NCBI GenBank assembly: GCA_016874055.1
Contig: VGVG01000002.1
Location: forward strand, 106,186-170,185
DNA from: Gammaproteobacteria bacterium
GTDB taxonomy: Bacteria > Pseudomonadota > Gammaproteobacteria > Steroidobacterales > Steroidobacteraceae
DNA length: 64,000 nt
Reading direction: 5' to 3'
The notes beneath the pieces were generated by a model. It did not search any database, was not told the DNA's origin, and saw only the letters and a list, made by a program, of their open reading frames with translations. Below are positions 8,863 through 19,169 of the stretch, one piece after another (within the stretch, counting starts at the first letter, position 1; the number at the start of each line of letters is the position of its first letter). A program made the position numbers and the translations under genes.

Positions 8863-9664
8863 TCGGTCTGAACCTCAACTCGATGTTGCGCTCGAACAGC
8901 GACGGCTCGGACGGTGCGGGCAGCGGCGAAGCTCGAAAAACTGCCGCTTCGAGTGACTGCCGCACGGCCTCGTCTCCATTGCATTCTTTGACCTCGACCC
9001 GAATCACCGTACCGCCCATCGCCTGAGTCACCGCGACCCGACAATCAAGCCCTGCCTGCGCCGATGCCGGACGAATCCACGCGCGCTGCACCCGCGCCTG
9101 GATGGCCGCAGCCCACTGCGCCGAAAGCGAGGCTGCACGGGCGGCGGCCGCACGTCGCGCCTCCGCCGCTTCGGTGGCGGCGATCTCTTCGGATAACGCG
9201 CGTTGCAATGACGCTTCGCGCTCGGCACGAACTCTTGCCTCCTCAATACGACGCCGCTCCTCGGCGTTGAGTTCCGCTTTCAGGCGATGCGTCTGCTCCT
9301 CAAGTTGAGCCTTCTCCGCTTTCACCTTCTCTGCTTGAACCTGCGCCTCCTTCAGCGCCTGCACCTCTCTGTCGCGCTTCGCCGGCTCGGCCGGCCGGGA
9401 CTTCTTGGGAGGCTCGGGTTCAGGCTGCGGCTTGACGATCGGTTCAGGAGTGGGTGGTGGTTCTGATTTCCTTGGAGACTTGTCTTGAGTGAGTCGAGAG
9501 AGCTCTGCCGCGTCGACAGCGACCGCCTCGATCGCCATCACCTGCGGCATCTCGGGCTCGAACCGCCAGTTTTTGACGCCGAGCACGGCGATCACGACGA
9601 CCAGCGCGACATGCAACGCGATGGACAAAAAATACGGTCGAAAGCGCGACATCACGCCCGACAT
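8855..9664 (-). CDS. tolA: Tol-Pal system protein TolA
   Basis: Inner-membrane anchor that spans the periplasm and contacts Pal, TolB and CpoB. One membrane segment lies near the N-terminus (FLSIALHVALVVVIAVLGV). A Pro/Lys-rich linker leads to a long Ala/Glu/Lys/Arg coiled coil (about residues 90-185). The C-terminal domain III begins at WAAAIQARVQRAWIRP and includes CRVAVTQAMGGTVIRVEV. At 269 residues it is shorter than E. coli TolA, mainly in the coiled coil. It lies seven bases after tolR. Confidence 0.95.
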   Translation of the reverse strand: MSGVMSRFRPYFLSIALHVALVVVIAVLGVKNWRFEPEMPQVMAIEAVAVDAAELSRLTQDKSPRKSEPPPTPEPIVKPQPEPEPPKKSRPAEPAKRDREVQALKEAQVQAEKVKAEKAQLEEQTHRLKAELNAEERRRIEEARVRAEREASLQRALSEEIAATEAAEARRAAAARAASLSAQWAAAIQARVQRAWIRPASAQAGLDCRVAVTQAMGGTVIRVEVKECNGDEAVRQSLEAAVFRASPLPAPSEPSLFERNIELRFRPND

Positions 9665-9671
9665 GAACCCC

Positions 9672-10118
9672 TCAAGGCGCGCCTCGAACGGTTACCGGAT
9701 CGGTGAGAAATCCGACTTTCCGGGCGCCTGCGCTCTGCAGTAACACCATCGCCTCAACCACGCGACCGTACGCAACTTGGCGATCGCCTTTGACGAACAC
9801 CGGCACGCCCGGTGCGCTGCGGATCACTGCTGCGACGCGGGCCTGTAACAGCGAATCCTCTAGTGGTTCCGAAGGACTGTCGCCCTCGTTAAGATACAGT
9901 CGCCCCTGTCGATCGACCGACACGACGAGCGGCGGTCGGTCCCGAAGATCCGCAGGATCGATCGCCTGCGCCGCCGCATCGGGCAAGTCGACCTTAACGC
10001 CCTGCGTCAGTAACGGCGCCGTCACCATGAAAATAATAAGTAGCACCAACATCACGTCGATGTAGGGAACGACGTTGATCTCGCTCATGGGTTTTCGGCT
10101 TCGACCCGACTGCAGCAT
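9672..10118 (-). CDS. tolR: Tol-Pal system protein TolR (ExbD family)
   Basis: Proton-channel partner of TolQ. The ORF opens at 10217, but family alignment starts at the ATG at 10118 (MLQSGRSRKPMSEINVVPYIDV), giving 148 residues. It has one membrane segment (VMLVLLIIFMVTAPLL) with the conserved Asp of YIDVMLV that carries the proton path, then a periplasmic domain ending KVGFLTDPV. The codons upstream of 10118 run back into tolQ and look non-coding in this frame. Confidence 0.95.
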   Translation of the reverse strand: MLQSGRSRKPMSEINVVPYIDVMLVLLIIFMVTAPLLTQGVKVDLPDAAAQAIDPADLRDRPPLVVSVDRQGRLYLNEGDSPSEPLEDSLLQARVAAVIRSAPGVPVFVKGDRQVAYGRVVEAMVLLQSAGARKVGFLTDPVTVRGAP

Positions 10119-10132
10119 AAACTGACCTCGTC

Positions 10133-10810
10133 TCAGCTCGCGTCGCGCGTCGCGTGACGCTGCAGAATGGTCGAGAACTCTTCCATGAACGCATCGTAGC
10201 GCGCCTCGATACGCCACACCTGATCGGCGAAACGGTTATAGGCCACTACGGCAGGAATAGCCGCGAGAAGACCGATGGCCGTCGCTACGAGCGCCTCGGC
10301 GATACCGGGCGCCACCGTCGCTAGCGTCGCTTGCTGCACGGAGCCAAGACCCACGAAGGCATGCATGATGCCCCACACCGTACCGAAGAGACCGACGTAA
10401 GGACTCGTCGAGCCAACCGTTGCCAGCGTCGATAAACTCTTTTCGAGGTACTCGATTTCTTTGATTTGTTGTGCCTTCATCGCTCGACGCACACCCTCGA
10501 GCAACAAGTCGACAGCACTCTCACCCTGCTGACGCAACCGTGCAAACTCGCGAAATCCCATGCGGAAGATGCTATCGATACCGACGGGATTTCCGCGCGC
10601 GTCGATGCTCTTGTAGAGGTTGGAAAGATCGCCGCCCGACCAAAAATCGCGTTCGAAGCGAGCAAGATCGTCCTTAGCGCGGGCGAGCACCGCTCGCTTG
10701 TTGAAGATGATGCTCCAGGAGTACACCGACGCCAGGGCTAAAGAAAGCATGACCGCCTGTACGATGATCGTAGCGTCGAGGATAAGCTTCAGGATGGACA
10801 AATCGTTCAA
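10133..10810 (-). CDS. tolQ: Tol-Pal system protein TolQ (MotA/TolQ/ExbB family)
   Basis: Inner-membrane proton-channel subunit. Three membrane spans are visible: LILDATIIVQAVMLSLALAS, then STSPYVGLFGTVWGIMHAF, then IAEALVATAIGLLAAIPAVVAYN with the family wording. The track starts at 10861 inside ybgC. The better start is the TTG at 10810, which overlaps the ybgC stop as TTGA, has GAGGG upstream and aligns with the E. coli N-terminus, giving 225 residues. The rare start and overlap suggest translational coupling to ybgC. Confidence 0.94.
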   Translation of the reverse strand: MNDLSILKLILDATIIVQAVMLSLALASVYSWSIIFNKRAVLARAKDDLARFERDFWSGGDLSNLYKSIDARGNPVGIDSIFRMGFREFARLRQQGESAVDLLLEGVRRAMKAQQIKEIEYLEKSLSTLATVGSTSPYVGLFGTVWGIMHAFVGLGSVQQATLATVAPGIAEALVATAIGLLAAIPAVVAYNRFADQVWRIEARYDAFMEEFSTILQRHATRDAS

Positions 10811-11208
10811 GTCAAATACCCTCTGACACGACGCGGTCGCAAGGTCTTCGCGTCCACGCATACGACGCGGACTCGCGCCTCGATGAGCAGTTCCCGCTCA
10901 ACCTGCGGGGCGGAATCACGCCAAATTTGTTGATCGAAGATCGCCGTGGTACGTCCCTCAGGCTGTATCTGGCAGGTCACGATGAGCGTATCGTCAAGCC
11001 GCGCCGCCGCTTTGTATTCAATGGAAAGACCGAGAACCATGAACTGTACTCCCTCGTTCGCGGCCAGTTCGCGCTGCGCGACCCCCTTGCTGCGGAGCCA
11101 TTCCGTCCGACCGCGCTCGAGAAACCGCAGATAATTCGCGTAGTAAACGACTCCACCGGCATCGGTGTCCTCCCAATACACCCGAACCGGCCACTCGAAT
11201 ACGCTCAA
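10807..11208 (-). CDS. ybgC: Acyl-CoA thioesterase YbgC (4-hydroxybenzoyl-CoA thioesterase family)
   Basis: Hot-dog-fold thioesterase that precedes tolQ in most gammaproteobacteria. The catalytic region is [26 protein letters not shown], with the Asp and Tyr typical of the family, followed by [13 protein letters not shown]. Length of 133 residues is normal. It overlaps ruvB by four bases and tolQ by four bases, linking the recombination genes to the envelope operon. Confidence 0.95.
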   Translation of the reverse strand: MSVFEWPVRVYWEDTDAGGVVYYANYLRFLERGRTEWLRSKGVAQRELAANEGVQFMVLGLSIEYKAAARLDDTLIVTCQIQPEGRTTAIFDQQIWRDSAPQVERELLIEARVRVVCVDAKTLRPRRVRGYLT

Positions 11209-12242
11209 GTGCCCTCCTCAAAAAGCGGCATCGCCCCGGTCGGCCGTTGCGGCGGCGTGAGACCAAAGTGCAAATAGGCGGTACGGGTCGCGACACGGCC
11301 TCGAGTAGTGCGCATCAAAAATCCCTGCTGAATGAGGAACGGCTCGATCACATCTTCGAGCGTACCGCGCTCTTCACCGATGGCGGCCGCCAGGCTATCG
11401 ATGCCGACGGGTCCACCCTCAAACTTCTCGATGATGGTGGTTAATAATTTTCGATCGAGCATATCAAAGCCGACCGGATCGACTTCGAGAAGATCGAGCG
11501 CCGCGACCGCGAGAGCCGAGGTAATGGTTCCGTCACCTTTGACCTGCGCGTAGTCACGCGCCCGACGCAGCAAGCGATTGGCGATTCGAGGCGTGCCGCG
11601 CGAACGCTCGGCGATACGCAGCGCCCCATCGGATTCGAGCGGAGCACCCATAATGCTGGCCGAGCGCTGCACGACGCTCTGGAGATCTTGAACATCGTAG
11701 AACTCTAGTCGCTGCACGATACCGAAACGGTCGCGCAGCGGTGAGGTCAAAAGACCAGCGCGCGTCGTTGCACCTACCAACGTAAACGGTGGCAGGGATA
11801 ATTTGATGGAGCGCGCTGCCGGACCCTCGCCAATCATGATATCGAGCTGAAAATCTTCCATCGCCGGATAAAGGATCTCTTCGACGATCGGTGACAGTCG
11901 ATGAATTTCGTCAACGAAAAGAACGTCGCGCGGCTGCAGATTCGTGAGGATAGCCGCGAGATCGCCCGGCCGCTCGAGCACGGGACCGGAAGTGTGTCGT
12001 AAACTGACGCCAAGTTCAGCGGCGAGGATGTTGGCGAGCGAAGTCTTGCCAAGTCCAGGAGGCCCGAAGATCAGCACATGGTCTAGCGCTTCCGATCGTG
12101 CTCGAGCCGCACCAACGAAAACCTCGAGCTGTTTTTTTACCGGTTGTTGTCCGACGAAATCTGCGAGGCGCTTCGGACGTATCGCCCGATCAATTACCTC
12201 TTCTTCGCGACTGCCCTCGGCGCTCTCAGCACCTTTAGTCAT
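11205..12242 (-). CDS. ruvB: Holliday junction branch migration helicase RuvB
   Basis: Hexameric AAA+ motor that drives branch migration with RuvA. Walker A is [12 protein letters not shown], Walker B is [11 protein letters not shown], sensor 1 is [11 protein letters not shown], and the C-terminal winged helix contains [29 protein letters not shown]. The 345 residues match the family. It overlaps ruvA and ybgC by four bases each. Confidence 0.98.
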   Translation of the reverse strand: MTKGAESAEGSREEEVIDRAIRPKRLADFVGQQPVKKQLEVFVGAARARSEALDHVLIFGPPGLGKTSLANILAAELGVSLRHTSGPVLERPGDLAAILTNLQPRDVLFVDEIHRLSPIVEEILYPAMEDFQLDIMIGEGPAARSIKLSLPPFTLVGATTRAGLLTSPLRDRFGIVQRLEFYDVQDLQSVVQRSASIMGAPLESDGALRIAERSRGTPRIANRLLRRARDYAQVKGDGTITSALAVAALDLLEVDPVGFDMLDRKLLTTIIEKFEGGPVGIDSLAAAIGEERGTLEDVIEPFLIQQGFLMRTTRGRVATRTAYLHFGLTPPQRPTGAMPLFEEGT

Positions 12243-12829
12243 CGGAGTGCGCCTTGTAATGCACGACGAATCAGATCCTCAGTGCCTTCACTTCCTGAGT
12301 TCGTCACAGCCTTGATGAGCCGAGAGGCCTCGGCCGATTTATATCCGAGCGCAACCAGTGCCGCGAAGGCCTCGCCTTCCGCACCACCTGCGGCGGTGTC
12401 GGCAGAAACCAAACTGCTGAATTCAGCTGCGGAAAGGCGATCGCGCATCTCAATGATGAGTCGCTCGGCGGTCTTTCGTCCGACACCCGGAATTTTGGTA
12501 AGTGCGTTCACATCATTTGACGTGACGCAGGAGGCAAAACCCTCAGCCGTCGTCCCGGAGAGAATTGCGAGTGCAATCTTGGGACCCACGCCAGATACTT
12601 TGAGCAAGTTTCGAAACAGAAGCCGCTCGGCCGCCGACGAGAATCCGTAGAGAATATGCGCGTCTTCACGCACCACAAGGTGCGTCAGCAAACGCACTTC
12701 TTCGCCTACTCCGGGCAACCCATAGAAGGTCGACATCGGCGCCTCAATCTCGTAGCCGATACCGCCCACCTCGATAAGCAGCTGGGGCGGCGCTTTAACC
12801 ACGATGCGACCGCATATTGAACCGATCAT
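12239..12829 (-). CDS. ruvA: Holliday junction DNA-binding protein RuvA
   Basis: Tetrameric junction binder. The N-terminal OB domain starts [28 protein letters not shown]. The paired helix-hairpin-helix motifs [15 protein letters not shown] and [20 protein letters not shown] are clear. The C-terminal domain III that contacts RuvB ([19 protein letters not shown]) is present. Length 196 is typical. Overlaps ruvC and ruvB by four bases. Confidence 0.98.
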   Translation of the reverse strand: MIGSICGRIVVKAPPQLLIEVGGIGYEIEAPMSTFYGLPGVGEEVRLLTHLVVREDAHILYGFSSAAERLLFRNLLKVSGVGPKIALAILSGTTAEGFASCVTSNDVNALTKIPGVGRKTAERLIIEMRDRLSAAEFSSLVSADTAAGGAEGEAFAALVALGYKSAEASRLIKAVTNSGSEGTEDLIRRALQGALR

Positions 12830-13413
12830 CCTGCAACTCCACGATGACCGGCGATGAGACTACCGAGCGTGCGCTGCTGCGCGTGGCACAGCGCGACGGC
12901 GAGCGCATCGGCCGCATCCGAAGTCAGACGTCCTTCGATCTTGAGCAAGATTCGCATCATGTGTGCCACCTGAGGTTTGTCAGCGCCGCCGAAACCCACC
13001 GTCGCGAGTTTGATGGCTCGTGGCGCGTACTCGGCGATCTCGAATTCGCCGAGCGCCGACAACGCAGCGCCCCGCGCCTGTCCAAGCTTTAGTGCACTGT
13101 CGATGTTTCGATTGACAAAAACTTTTTCGACGGCGACTTCCCTCGGTGAGTGTTCGAGCACGAGCGTTCTGACGCCCTCATGAATTCGAGCGAGCCGCAC
13201 AGCCATCGGCAGCCTATCGACTTCGATACACCCGTGTGCGACGCAGCGACAATCAGGTCCCGTCATTTCGATAATGCCGTAGCCGAGCCGACGCGAACCA
13301 GGATCAAGCCCAAGGATTCGGCAGTTCTGCGAAGCGAATATCGTCGGGGTGGCGACCGAGCCCGAGGACTTCGAATCGTAGCTACGCCAGGACTTGGACC
13401 GATATCGCGCCAT
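12826..13413 (-). CDS. ruvC: Holliday junction resolvase RuvC
   Basis: Endonuclease that resolves Holliday junctions. The RNase-H-like acidic residues lie in RILGLDPGSRRLGYG, VAVEKVFVNRN and the C-terminal TSDAADALAVALCHA. The conserved fold starts at about residue 32, so the ATG at 13413 gives an N-terminal extension (MARYRSKSWRSYDSKSSGS) not usual in RuvC. I see no ATG, GTG or TTG nearer the core, so the extension is either real or the start is non-standard. Confidence 0.94.
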   Translation of the reverse strand: MARYRSKSWRSYDSKSSGSVATPTIFASQNCRILGLDPGSRRLGYGIIEMTGPDCRCVAHGCIEVDRLPMAVRLARIHEGVRTLVLEHSPREVAVEKVFVNRNIDSALKLGQARGAALSALGEFEIAEYAPRAIKLATVGFGGADKPQVAHMMRILLKIEGRLTSDAADALAVALCHAQQRTLGSLIAGHRGVAG

Positions 13414-13437
13414 GCGCTCGCGACCCCGAGGATGCGC

Positions 13438-13465
13438 TGAAAAGCAACCGGCTTATGATAGCCGG
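13438..13465 (-). terminator. Probable intrinsic terminator after lpdA
   Basis: Read on the minus strand just after the lpdA stop, CCGGCT pairs with AGCCGG around a six-base loop and is followed by TTGCTTTTC. The stem is only six base pairs and the T tract is interrupted, so it would be a modest terminator. It separates the sucAB-lpdA operon from ruvC. Confidence 0.5.
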
Positions 13466-13471
13466 AAACCC

Positions 13472-14899
13472 TCAGCGATTCGGCATATCGATGGCGCGCT
13501 TATCAGCCGCGAGAGCCGCCTCGTGTAACGCCTCGGATAAGGTGGGGTGTGCATGTATGGTGCGCTGCAGGTCCTCGGCGCTGGCTGAGTACTCCATGGC
13601 GAGCACCGCCTCGGCAATAAGCTCTCCGGCCATCGACCCGATGATGTGGACGCCGAGGATCTGGTCGTCATCCCTAGCGGCGAGTAGTTTTGCAAAACCT
13701 TGGCTCGACTCCATCGCCCGCGCGCGACCGCTCGCGATAAACGGGAAACAACCAACCTTATACGGTCGACCGCTCGCCTTCACTTGCTCTTCGGTCTGGC
13801 CCACCCAGGCAATTTCCGGAGCCGTGTAGATCACTGAAGGGATCGTCTCGTAGTTCACGTGCGCATAGAGACCGGCGATACGATCAGCGACGGCAATGCC
13901 CTCTTCCTTTCCCTTGTGCGCGAGCATGGGGCCCCGCACGCAATCGCCGACCGCCCATACGTTCTCGACTCCGGTGTGGCAATGGTCATTCACTTTGATG
14001 AGGCCGCGATCGTCGATGACGACACCCGTGCCCTCACCGAGTAAATCGGCGGTGTGCGGACGGCGGCCGATGCAGACGACGAGCTTATCGACCGTGAGCG
14101 ACTGCGAGGCAACAGTGCCATCGGAGTAGTTAACCCAAACTTCCCCCTGCGTCACCGTCGCTCCCAAAACCTTGGTGCCGAGACGAATGTCGAGCCCTTG
14201 CCTTCTAAAGTGTTTCATCGCTTCTTTGGCGAGCTGCTGGTCGGCTATCGGGAGAAAAGTCGGCATCGCTTCGAGCACCACGACATCCGCACCGAGACGG
14301 CGCCATACGCTACCGAGCTCGAGTCCGATGACGCCAGCACCTATCACGCCGAGCCGTTTGGGTACGGCGTCGAATTCCAGTGCACCCCAACTGTCGACTA
14401 TGTGCGTACCATCCAAAGCAGCCGTTTTAAGCGGCATGGGCTGTGACCCACTCGCGAGCACCACATGCTTCGACGAAAACGTCATGACGCTACCGTCGTG
14501 CGCTGTGAACTCCACTTTGCGCCCGGCGAGTAACTTGCCGTGACCCTGCACCGCGGTGACGCCTGCAGCTTTGAGCAGCTGCACGATGCTGCCCGTCATA
14601 TTCCTCACGATCCCGGCCTTGCGTCGCTGCATCGCGGCGACATCCATTGCCACGGGACCGGTCTTGATGCCGTGCACCGAAAATTCGGCCTGCGCACGGT
14701 GAAAAAGCTCAGACGATTCAAGCAAAGCCTTGGAGGGAATGCAGCCAGCATTAAGACAAGTGCCGCCGAAGGTTGCACTCCCGTCGTAGTTCCTCCATTC
14801 GTCGATGCAGACGACCTTCAAGCGATTCTGCCCTGCACGAATGGCGGCCGGGTAACCTGCGGGACCGCCGCCGATGACGATGACGTCATAATCACTCAT
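13472..14899 (-). CDS. lpdA: Dihydrolipoyl dehydrogenase (E3)
   Basis: Flavoprotein that reoxidises the lipoyl groups of 2-oxo-acid dehydrogenases. It has the N-terminal FAD motif VIGGGPAGYPAAIRAGQ, the redox disulfide GGTCLNAGCIPSKALL, the NAD motif IGAGVIGLELGSVWRRLGADV, and the C-terminal catalytic HAHPTLSEALHEA. The 475-residue length is normal. As the third gene of sucA-sucB-lpdA it is the E3 of 2-oxoglutarate dehydrogenase, and it is the only E3 in this window. Confidence 0.97.
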   Translation of the reverse strand: MSDYDVIVIGGGPAGYPAAIRAGQNRLKVVCIDEWRNYDGSATFGGTCLNAGCIPSKALLESSELFHRAQAEFSVHGIKTGPVAMDVAAMQRRKAGIVRNMTGSIVQLLKAAGVTAVQGHGKLLAGRKVEFTAHDGSVMTFSSKHVVLASGSQPMPLKTAALDGTHIVDSWGALEFDAVPKRLGVIGAGVIGLELGSVWRRLGADVVVLEAMPTFLPIADQQLAKEAMKHFRRQGLDIRLGTKVLGATVTQGEVWVNYSDGTVASQSLTVDKLVVCIGRRPHTADLLGEGTGVVIDDRGLIKVNDHCHTGVENVWAVGDCVRGPMLAHKGKEEGIAVADRIAGLYAHVNYETIPSVIYTAPEIAWVGQTEEQVKASGRPYKVGCFPFIASGRARAMESSQGFAKLLAARDDDQILGVHIIGSMAGELIAEAVLAMEYSASAEDLQRTIHAHPTLSEALHEAALAADKRAIDMPNR

Positions 14900-14918
14900 G
14901 ATTTTGTCCCCGCTGATG

Positions 14919-16142
14919 TCAGAGACCGAGCAGGATACGACTCGGATCCTCCAGACAATCTTTGATTGTCACCAGGAACTGAACGGCCTCGCGACCGTCG
15001 ATGATGCGATGGTCGTAGCTAACCGCGAGATACATCATCGGCCGGACAACCACTTGGCCGTCGACGGCAATGGGTCGCTCCTGAATTTTATGCATACCTA
15101 GAATCGCACTTTGCGGCGCACTCACAATCGGCGTGGACAGCAAAGATCCGAAAATGCCGCCGTTCGTCACCGTGAACGTTCCGCCCTGTAATTCTTCGAT
15201 CGAGAGCGATCCCGCGCGCGCACGTGCACCGAGATCGGTGATCTGCCTCTCGATCTCGGCAAAACCGAAATTTTCTATGTTTCGCAACACAGGAACGACC
15301 AGTCCGCGATCAGTCGAGACTGCGACTCCAATGTCATAGAACTCGTGATAGATGATGTCGCTACCATCAACAGAGGCGTTCATCAAAGGAAACTTACGCA
15401 GTGCCTCGATGCTCGCTTTTACAAAAAACGACATGAAACCGAGCTTCACGCCATGCTGCTTCTCAAAACGATCCTTATGGCGAGCGCGAAGCTCGTTGAT
15501 AACCGTCAGATCGATCTCATTGAAAGTTGTGAGGAGCGCAGCCGTGTGCTGAGCCTGAACCAGACGCTCTGCGATACGCTGACGCAGCCGCGTCATCGGT
15601 ACTCGCTGTTCGGCGCGGGGAACGGCTGGTACTACATCCTTCACAGCGTCACTAACGGCGGGAGCCGGTGGCGTCACCGAAGAGGCAGCAGATGGCTGTT
15701 TCGCCGCGTGAGCGACAACGTCCGCCTTGGTCACACGGCCGTCACGACCCGTCCCGCTTACCACACTGGTCTCGACACCGGTCTCTTCAGCCACGCGCCG
15801 TGCCGCTGGACCGAGTTTGCCACTCGATGTCGATCTGGAAGCACCCTCTGACTTGACCACAGCGGTCTCACTCCTCGCCGCAGCCTTAGGCGCAGCGGCT
15901 ACCGCATCAGGCTCAAAGATGGCGAGCAAATCGCCACTTTTGACCGTGGCACCCTGCTGAACCGTGAACTCTTTAATTACGCCCGCCGCTGGGGCTGGAA
16001 CCTCGAGCACGACCTTGTCGGTCTCGAGATCGGCGAGGTTTTCGTCACGATTAGCAGACTCACCAGGCTGCTTACGCCAAGCGACAAGCGTCGCATCGGC
16101 GACAGATTCGGGAAGCTGGGGAACGCGAATTTCGATAGTCAT
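14919..16142 (-). CDS. sucB: Dihydrolipoyllysine succinyltransferase (2-oxoglutarate dehydrogenase E2)
   Basis: Core of the 2-oxoglutarate dehydrogenase complex. There is one lipoyl domain with the lipoylated lysine in [14 protein letters not shown], an Ala/Ser-rich linker, then a peripheral-subunit-binding domain ([32 protein letters not shown]). The catalytic domain ends with the HxxxDG-type site [16 protein letters not shown]. Length 407 is standard for SucB. It lies 18 bases after sucA and 19 bases before lpdA. Confidence 0.97.
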   Translation of the reverse strand: MTIEIRVPQLPESVADATLVAWRKQPGESANRDENLADLETDKVVLEVPAPAAGVIKEFTVQQGATVKSGDLLAIFEPDAVAAAPKAAARSETAVVKSEGASRSTSSGKLGPAARRVAEETGVETSVVSGTGRDGRVTKADVVAHAAKQPSAASSVTPPAPAVSDAVKDVVPAVPRAEQRVPMTRLRQRIAERLVQAQHTAALLTTFNEIDLTVINELRARHKDRFEKQHGVKLGFMSFFVKASIEALRKFPLMNASVDGSDIIYHEFYDIGVAVSTDRGLVVPVLRNIENFGFAEIERQITDLGARARAGSLSIEELQGGTFTVTNGGIFGSLLSTPIVSAPQSAILGMHKIQERPIAVDGQVVVRPMMYLAVSYDHRIIDGREAVQFLVTIKDCLEDPSRILLGL

Positions 16143-16160
16143 GGTTTCGATATTTCCTAA

Positions 16161-19076
16161 TCAACGCTTACCAGAGCCCTCCGCCAAGCGGTCGGGCTGG
16201 AGGTTTTCCTCGGTGAGTCGCCGCGTCACACGCGTGTCGTCCCCTCGTGCAATGGATTGCAGCGCAGCCTTCACCAAGCCCGACTGCTCCGCATCGTGGA
16301 TCTTGCCAATGCCGGTCGCAGGCGCCGCAGCAGGAGCACGGCCTGCATAGAGCAAAACGCGCTTGCCTTCGAGCAGACGCTCGAGTCGATGACGGATCTG
16401 ATACCACGCACCTTGGTTTTGCGGCTCCTCTTGACACCAGACGATTTCATACGCGTTCTGGTAGCGGGCGATGGTGGCGACATACTCTTCGGTGGGGAAA
16501 GGATAAATCTGCTCAAGACGAACGAGCGCAACATCGTCTTGACCCGACGCCCGACGCGCCCTGAGTAAATCGAAATACACCTTGCCGCTCGAGAGCACAA
16601 CTCGCTTCACCCTCGCTAGATCGAGCTTATCGATCTCGTCGATGATATTTTTGAACGAACTGCTTTCAAAATCTTCGAGTCCCGATACCGACAGGTCGTG
16701 ACGCAGCAAGCTTTTTGGCGTCATCACGATTAATGGCTTTCGGAACTCGCGCAGCATCTGCCTTCGCAGCATGTGGAACATCTGCGCAGGCGTCGAGGGC
16801 ACGCAGACCGACATGTTGAGTTCAGCGCACAGCTGCAAGAACCGCTCGAGTCGTGCCGACGAGTGCTCAGGACCCTGGCCCTCGTAACCATGCGGTAGGA
16901 ACAAGGTGAGACCGCAATATCGACCCCACTTCGCTTCACCGGAACTGATGAACTGATCGATGATGACCTGCGCCCCGTTAGCGAAATCACCGAACTGCGC
17001 TTCCCAAACGACCAGCACGGACGGGTCGGTCTGCGAATATCCGTATTCGAAAGCAAGAACGGCTTCCTCGGAAAGCACGGAGTCGATGACCTCGAAACGC
17101 GGCTGATGCTCAACTATATGTTTGAGCGGTATATGGGCCGCACCGGTCCTTTGATCGAACAGAACCGCGTGACGATGGAAGAACGTTCCGCGTCCCGAGT
17201 CCTGACCCGAAATCCGCACGGCGTAGCCGTCTTCCAGCAAACTCGCATACGCCAACGATTCCGCACATCCCCAATCGAGCGGCAACTCGCCGGCAATCAT
17301 CCGGGCCCGATTGGCGATCACCTGCTGTACGCGTGGATGCAGCGTTTGCCCTTTCGGCATTGATACCAGGCGAGCACCGAGCGCCTTGAGACGCTTCTTG
17401 TCAATGCCCGAACAAATCGTTGCAGTCCAGTCGATGTTGCCCGTGTAGGCGCCCCAATCGACCGTGTACTTGTTGCCGATCATGCCAAGAGAGGCCTTCG
17501 CCTGCGGTCGTCCCTCATCAAGGCCCGCGCGACACTGCTCGATTAAATCATCAGCCTCGAGTTGCGTGATCACGCCTTCGGCCACGAGCCGATCGCCATA
17601 GAGTTTGCGCGTAGTAGGATGCTTACGGATGATGTTGTACATCACCGGCTGCGTCGCTGCCGGCTCATCCGCCTCGTTGTGACCCAGACGGCGATAGCAC
17701 ACAAGATCAATCACGACGTCTTTATGGAAGCGCTGGCGATACCTCATCGCGAGGCGCGTCACAAACACAACCGCTTCAGGGTCATCCCCGTTCACGTGAA
17801 AAATCGGTGCCTCAAGCATTTTCGCGACATCCGAGCAATACATCGTCGAACGCGTGTCTGCAGGGTTCGAGGTGGTGAAGCCCACCTGGTTATTTACGAC
17901 GATATGCATGGTGCCGCCGGTGTAGTAACTGCGTGCCTGCGACAACTGCATCGTCTCCATAACCACGCCCTGGCCGCCAAAGGCCGAGTCACCGTGAATG
18001 AGACAGGGTACGACCCGTTCACCGAGCGTGTCGCCGCGGCGCTCTTGTCGCGCTCTCACTGAGCCCTCGACGACAGGATTGACCACCTCGAGGTGCGAGG
18101 GATTGAAGGCAAGACCCACGTGAACGTTGCCACCTGACGTAAGCAGGTCGGCCGAGAAGCCTTTGTGGTACTTCACGTCACCCGAACCCTTGATCTGCGA
18201 AATGTCGTACTTGCCCTCAAATTCCCCAAACAACACGGACGGCGCTTTGCCGAGAACATTGACGAGTACGTTTAAGCGGCCACGATGAGCCATGCCGATG
18301 ACAAATTCCTCGACGCCGAGGTTACCGCCCGTCTGAATCAGATCGTCGAGCAGCGGGATCAGTGAGTCACCGCCCTCGAGCGAGAAGCGCTTCTGACCCA
18401 CGTACTTGGTGTGCAAGTAGCGCTCGAGGCCCTCGGCCACCGTCAGTTCCCAAAGAATGTTCCGACGCTCCTCCGACGAAAAACGATGATGAACGCGACC
18501 CGACTGGAATTCATCTTGCAGCCAGAGCCGCTCCTCTGTATCCGAAATGTGAGCAAACTCGGCACCGACCGAGCCGCAATAGACATGCTCGAGCGTGGCA
18601 ATGATTTCGCGCAGCGACGCCCGGCCTGGGACGTTATTAACTCGGCTACCCGTGAAGAACAGCTTATCCAGGTCACCCTCCGTCAATCCGAAGTAGGACA
18701 GACTTAGAACCTTCGGTCGCTCACGCTGCATCAGATTGAGCGGATCGAGTCTCGCAATGAGGTGACCACGGTTTGCGTATATTTGTATTAGACGCGATAC
18801 CGCGCCCTGCTTCGCGCTCGAGCTGCCATCAAAGGCTGCAGCAACCGCGCCACCAACCTGCCTTGCGGCCCGCGCGCGCTCGGCGATCGCACCCTGAATT
18901 GCCCGATGTGAACGCTCAAGGCCTGCGGGCTCCGGAATGTGGGCAAAGTATTCACGCCAAGTAGCCAAGACCGACGCCGGGTCGTTTAAATATTGTTCGT
19001 GAATGGACTCGACGTAGTCGGCATTACCATCATAAAGCGAAGAGGAAGCGAGTTGATCGCTGCGCGAAGCGCCCAT
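16161..19076 (-). CDS. sucA: 2-oxoglutarate dehydrogenase E1 component
   Basis: Thiamin-diphosphate E1 of the TCA-cycle complex. The track opens at 19160, but the E1 N-terminus is MGASRSDQLASSSLYDGNADYV from the ATG at 19076, giving 971 residues. Motifs include IGMAHRGRLNVLVNVLGK, LIHGDSAFGGQGVVMETM, the TPP-binding ending with VNNQVGFTT, and the C-terminal TPKSLLRH. Directly upstream lie tRNA-Arg and tRNA-Ala, with the promoter presumably between 19076 and 19170. Confidence 0.97.
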   Translation of the reverse strand: MGASRSDQLASSSLYDGNADYVESIHEQYLNDPASVLATWREYFAHIPEPAGLERSHRAIQGAIAERARAARQVGGAVAAAFDGSSSAKQGAVSRLIQIYANRGHLIARLDPLNLMQRERPKVLSLSYFGLTEGDLDKLFFTGSRVNNVPGRASLREIIATLEHVYCGSVGAEFAHISDTEERLWLQDEFQSGRVHHRFSSEERRNILWELTVAEGLERYLHTKYVGQKRFSLEGGDSLIPLLDDLIQTGGNLGVEEFVIGMAHRGRLNVLVNVLGKAPSVLFGEFEGKYDISQIKGSGDVKYHKGFSADLLTSGGNVHVGLAFNPSHLEVVNPVVEGSVRARQERRGDTLGERVVPCLIHGDSAFGGQGVVMETMQLSQARSYYTGGTMHIVVNNQVGFTTSNPADTRSTMYCSDVAKMLEAPIFHVNGDDPEAVVFVTRLAMRYRQRFHKDVVIDLVCYRRLGHNEADEPAATQPVMYNIIRKHPTTRKLYGDRLVAEGVITQLEADDLIEQCRAGLDEGRPQAKASLGMIGNKYTVDWGAYTGNIDWTATICSGIDKKRLKALGARLVSMPKGQTLHPRVQQVIANRARMIAGELPLDWGCAESLAYASLLEDGYAVRISGQDSGRGTFFHRHAVLFDQRTGAAHIPLKHIVEHQPRFEVIDSVLSEEAVLAFEYGYSQTDPSVLVVWEAQFGDFANGAQVIIDQFISSGEAKWGRYCGLTLFLPHGYEGQGPEHSSARLERFLQLCAELNMSVCVPSTPAQMFHMLRRQMLREFRKPLIVMTPKSLLRHDLSVSGLEDFESSSFKNIIDEIDKLDLARVKRVVLSSGKVYFDLLRARRASGQDDVALVRLEQIYPFPTEEYVATIARYQNAYEIVWCQEEPQNQGAWYQIRHRLERLLEGKRVLLYAGRAPAAAPATGIGKIHDAEQSGLVKAALQSIARGDDTRVTRRLTEENLQPDRLAEGSGKR

Positions 19077-19169
19077 GTTGAAAGTAAGCCCCCAGAAACT
19101 GACTAAAGCCCAACATTCTACCCGAAGCCTTGGAAAGCCCCCTCCTGAGCGAGGGTGCAAAAGGTAAAG

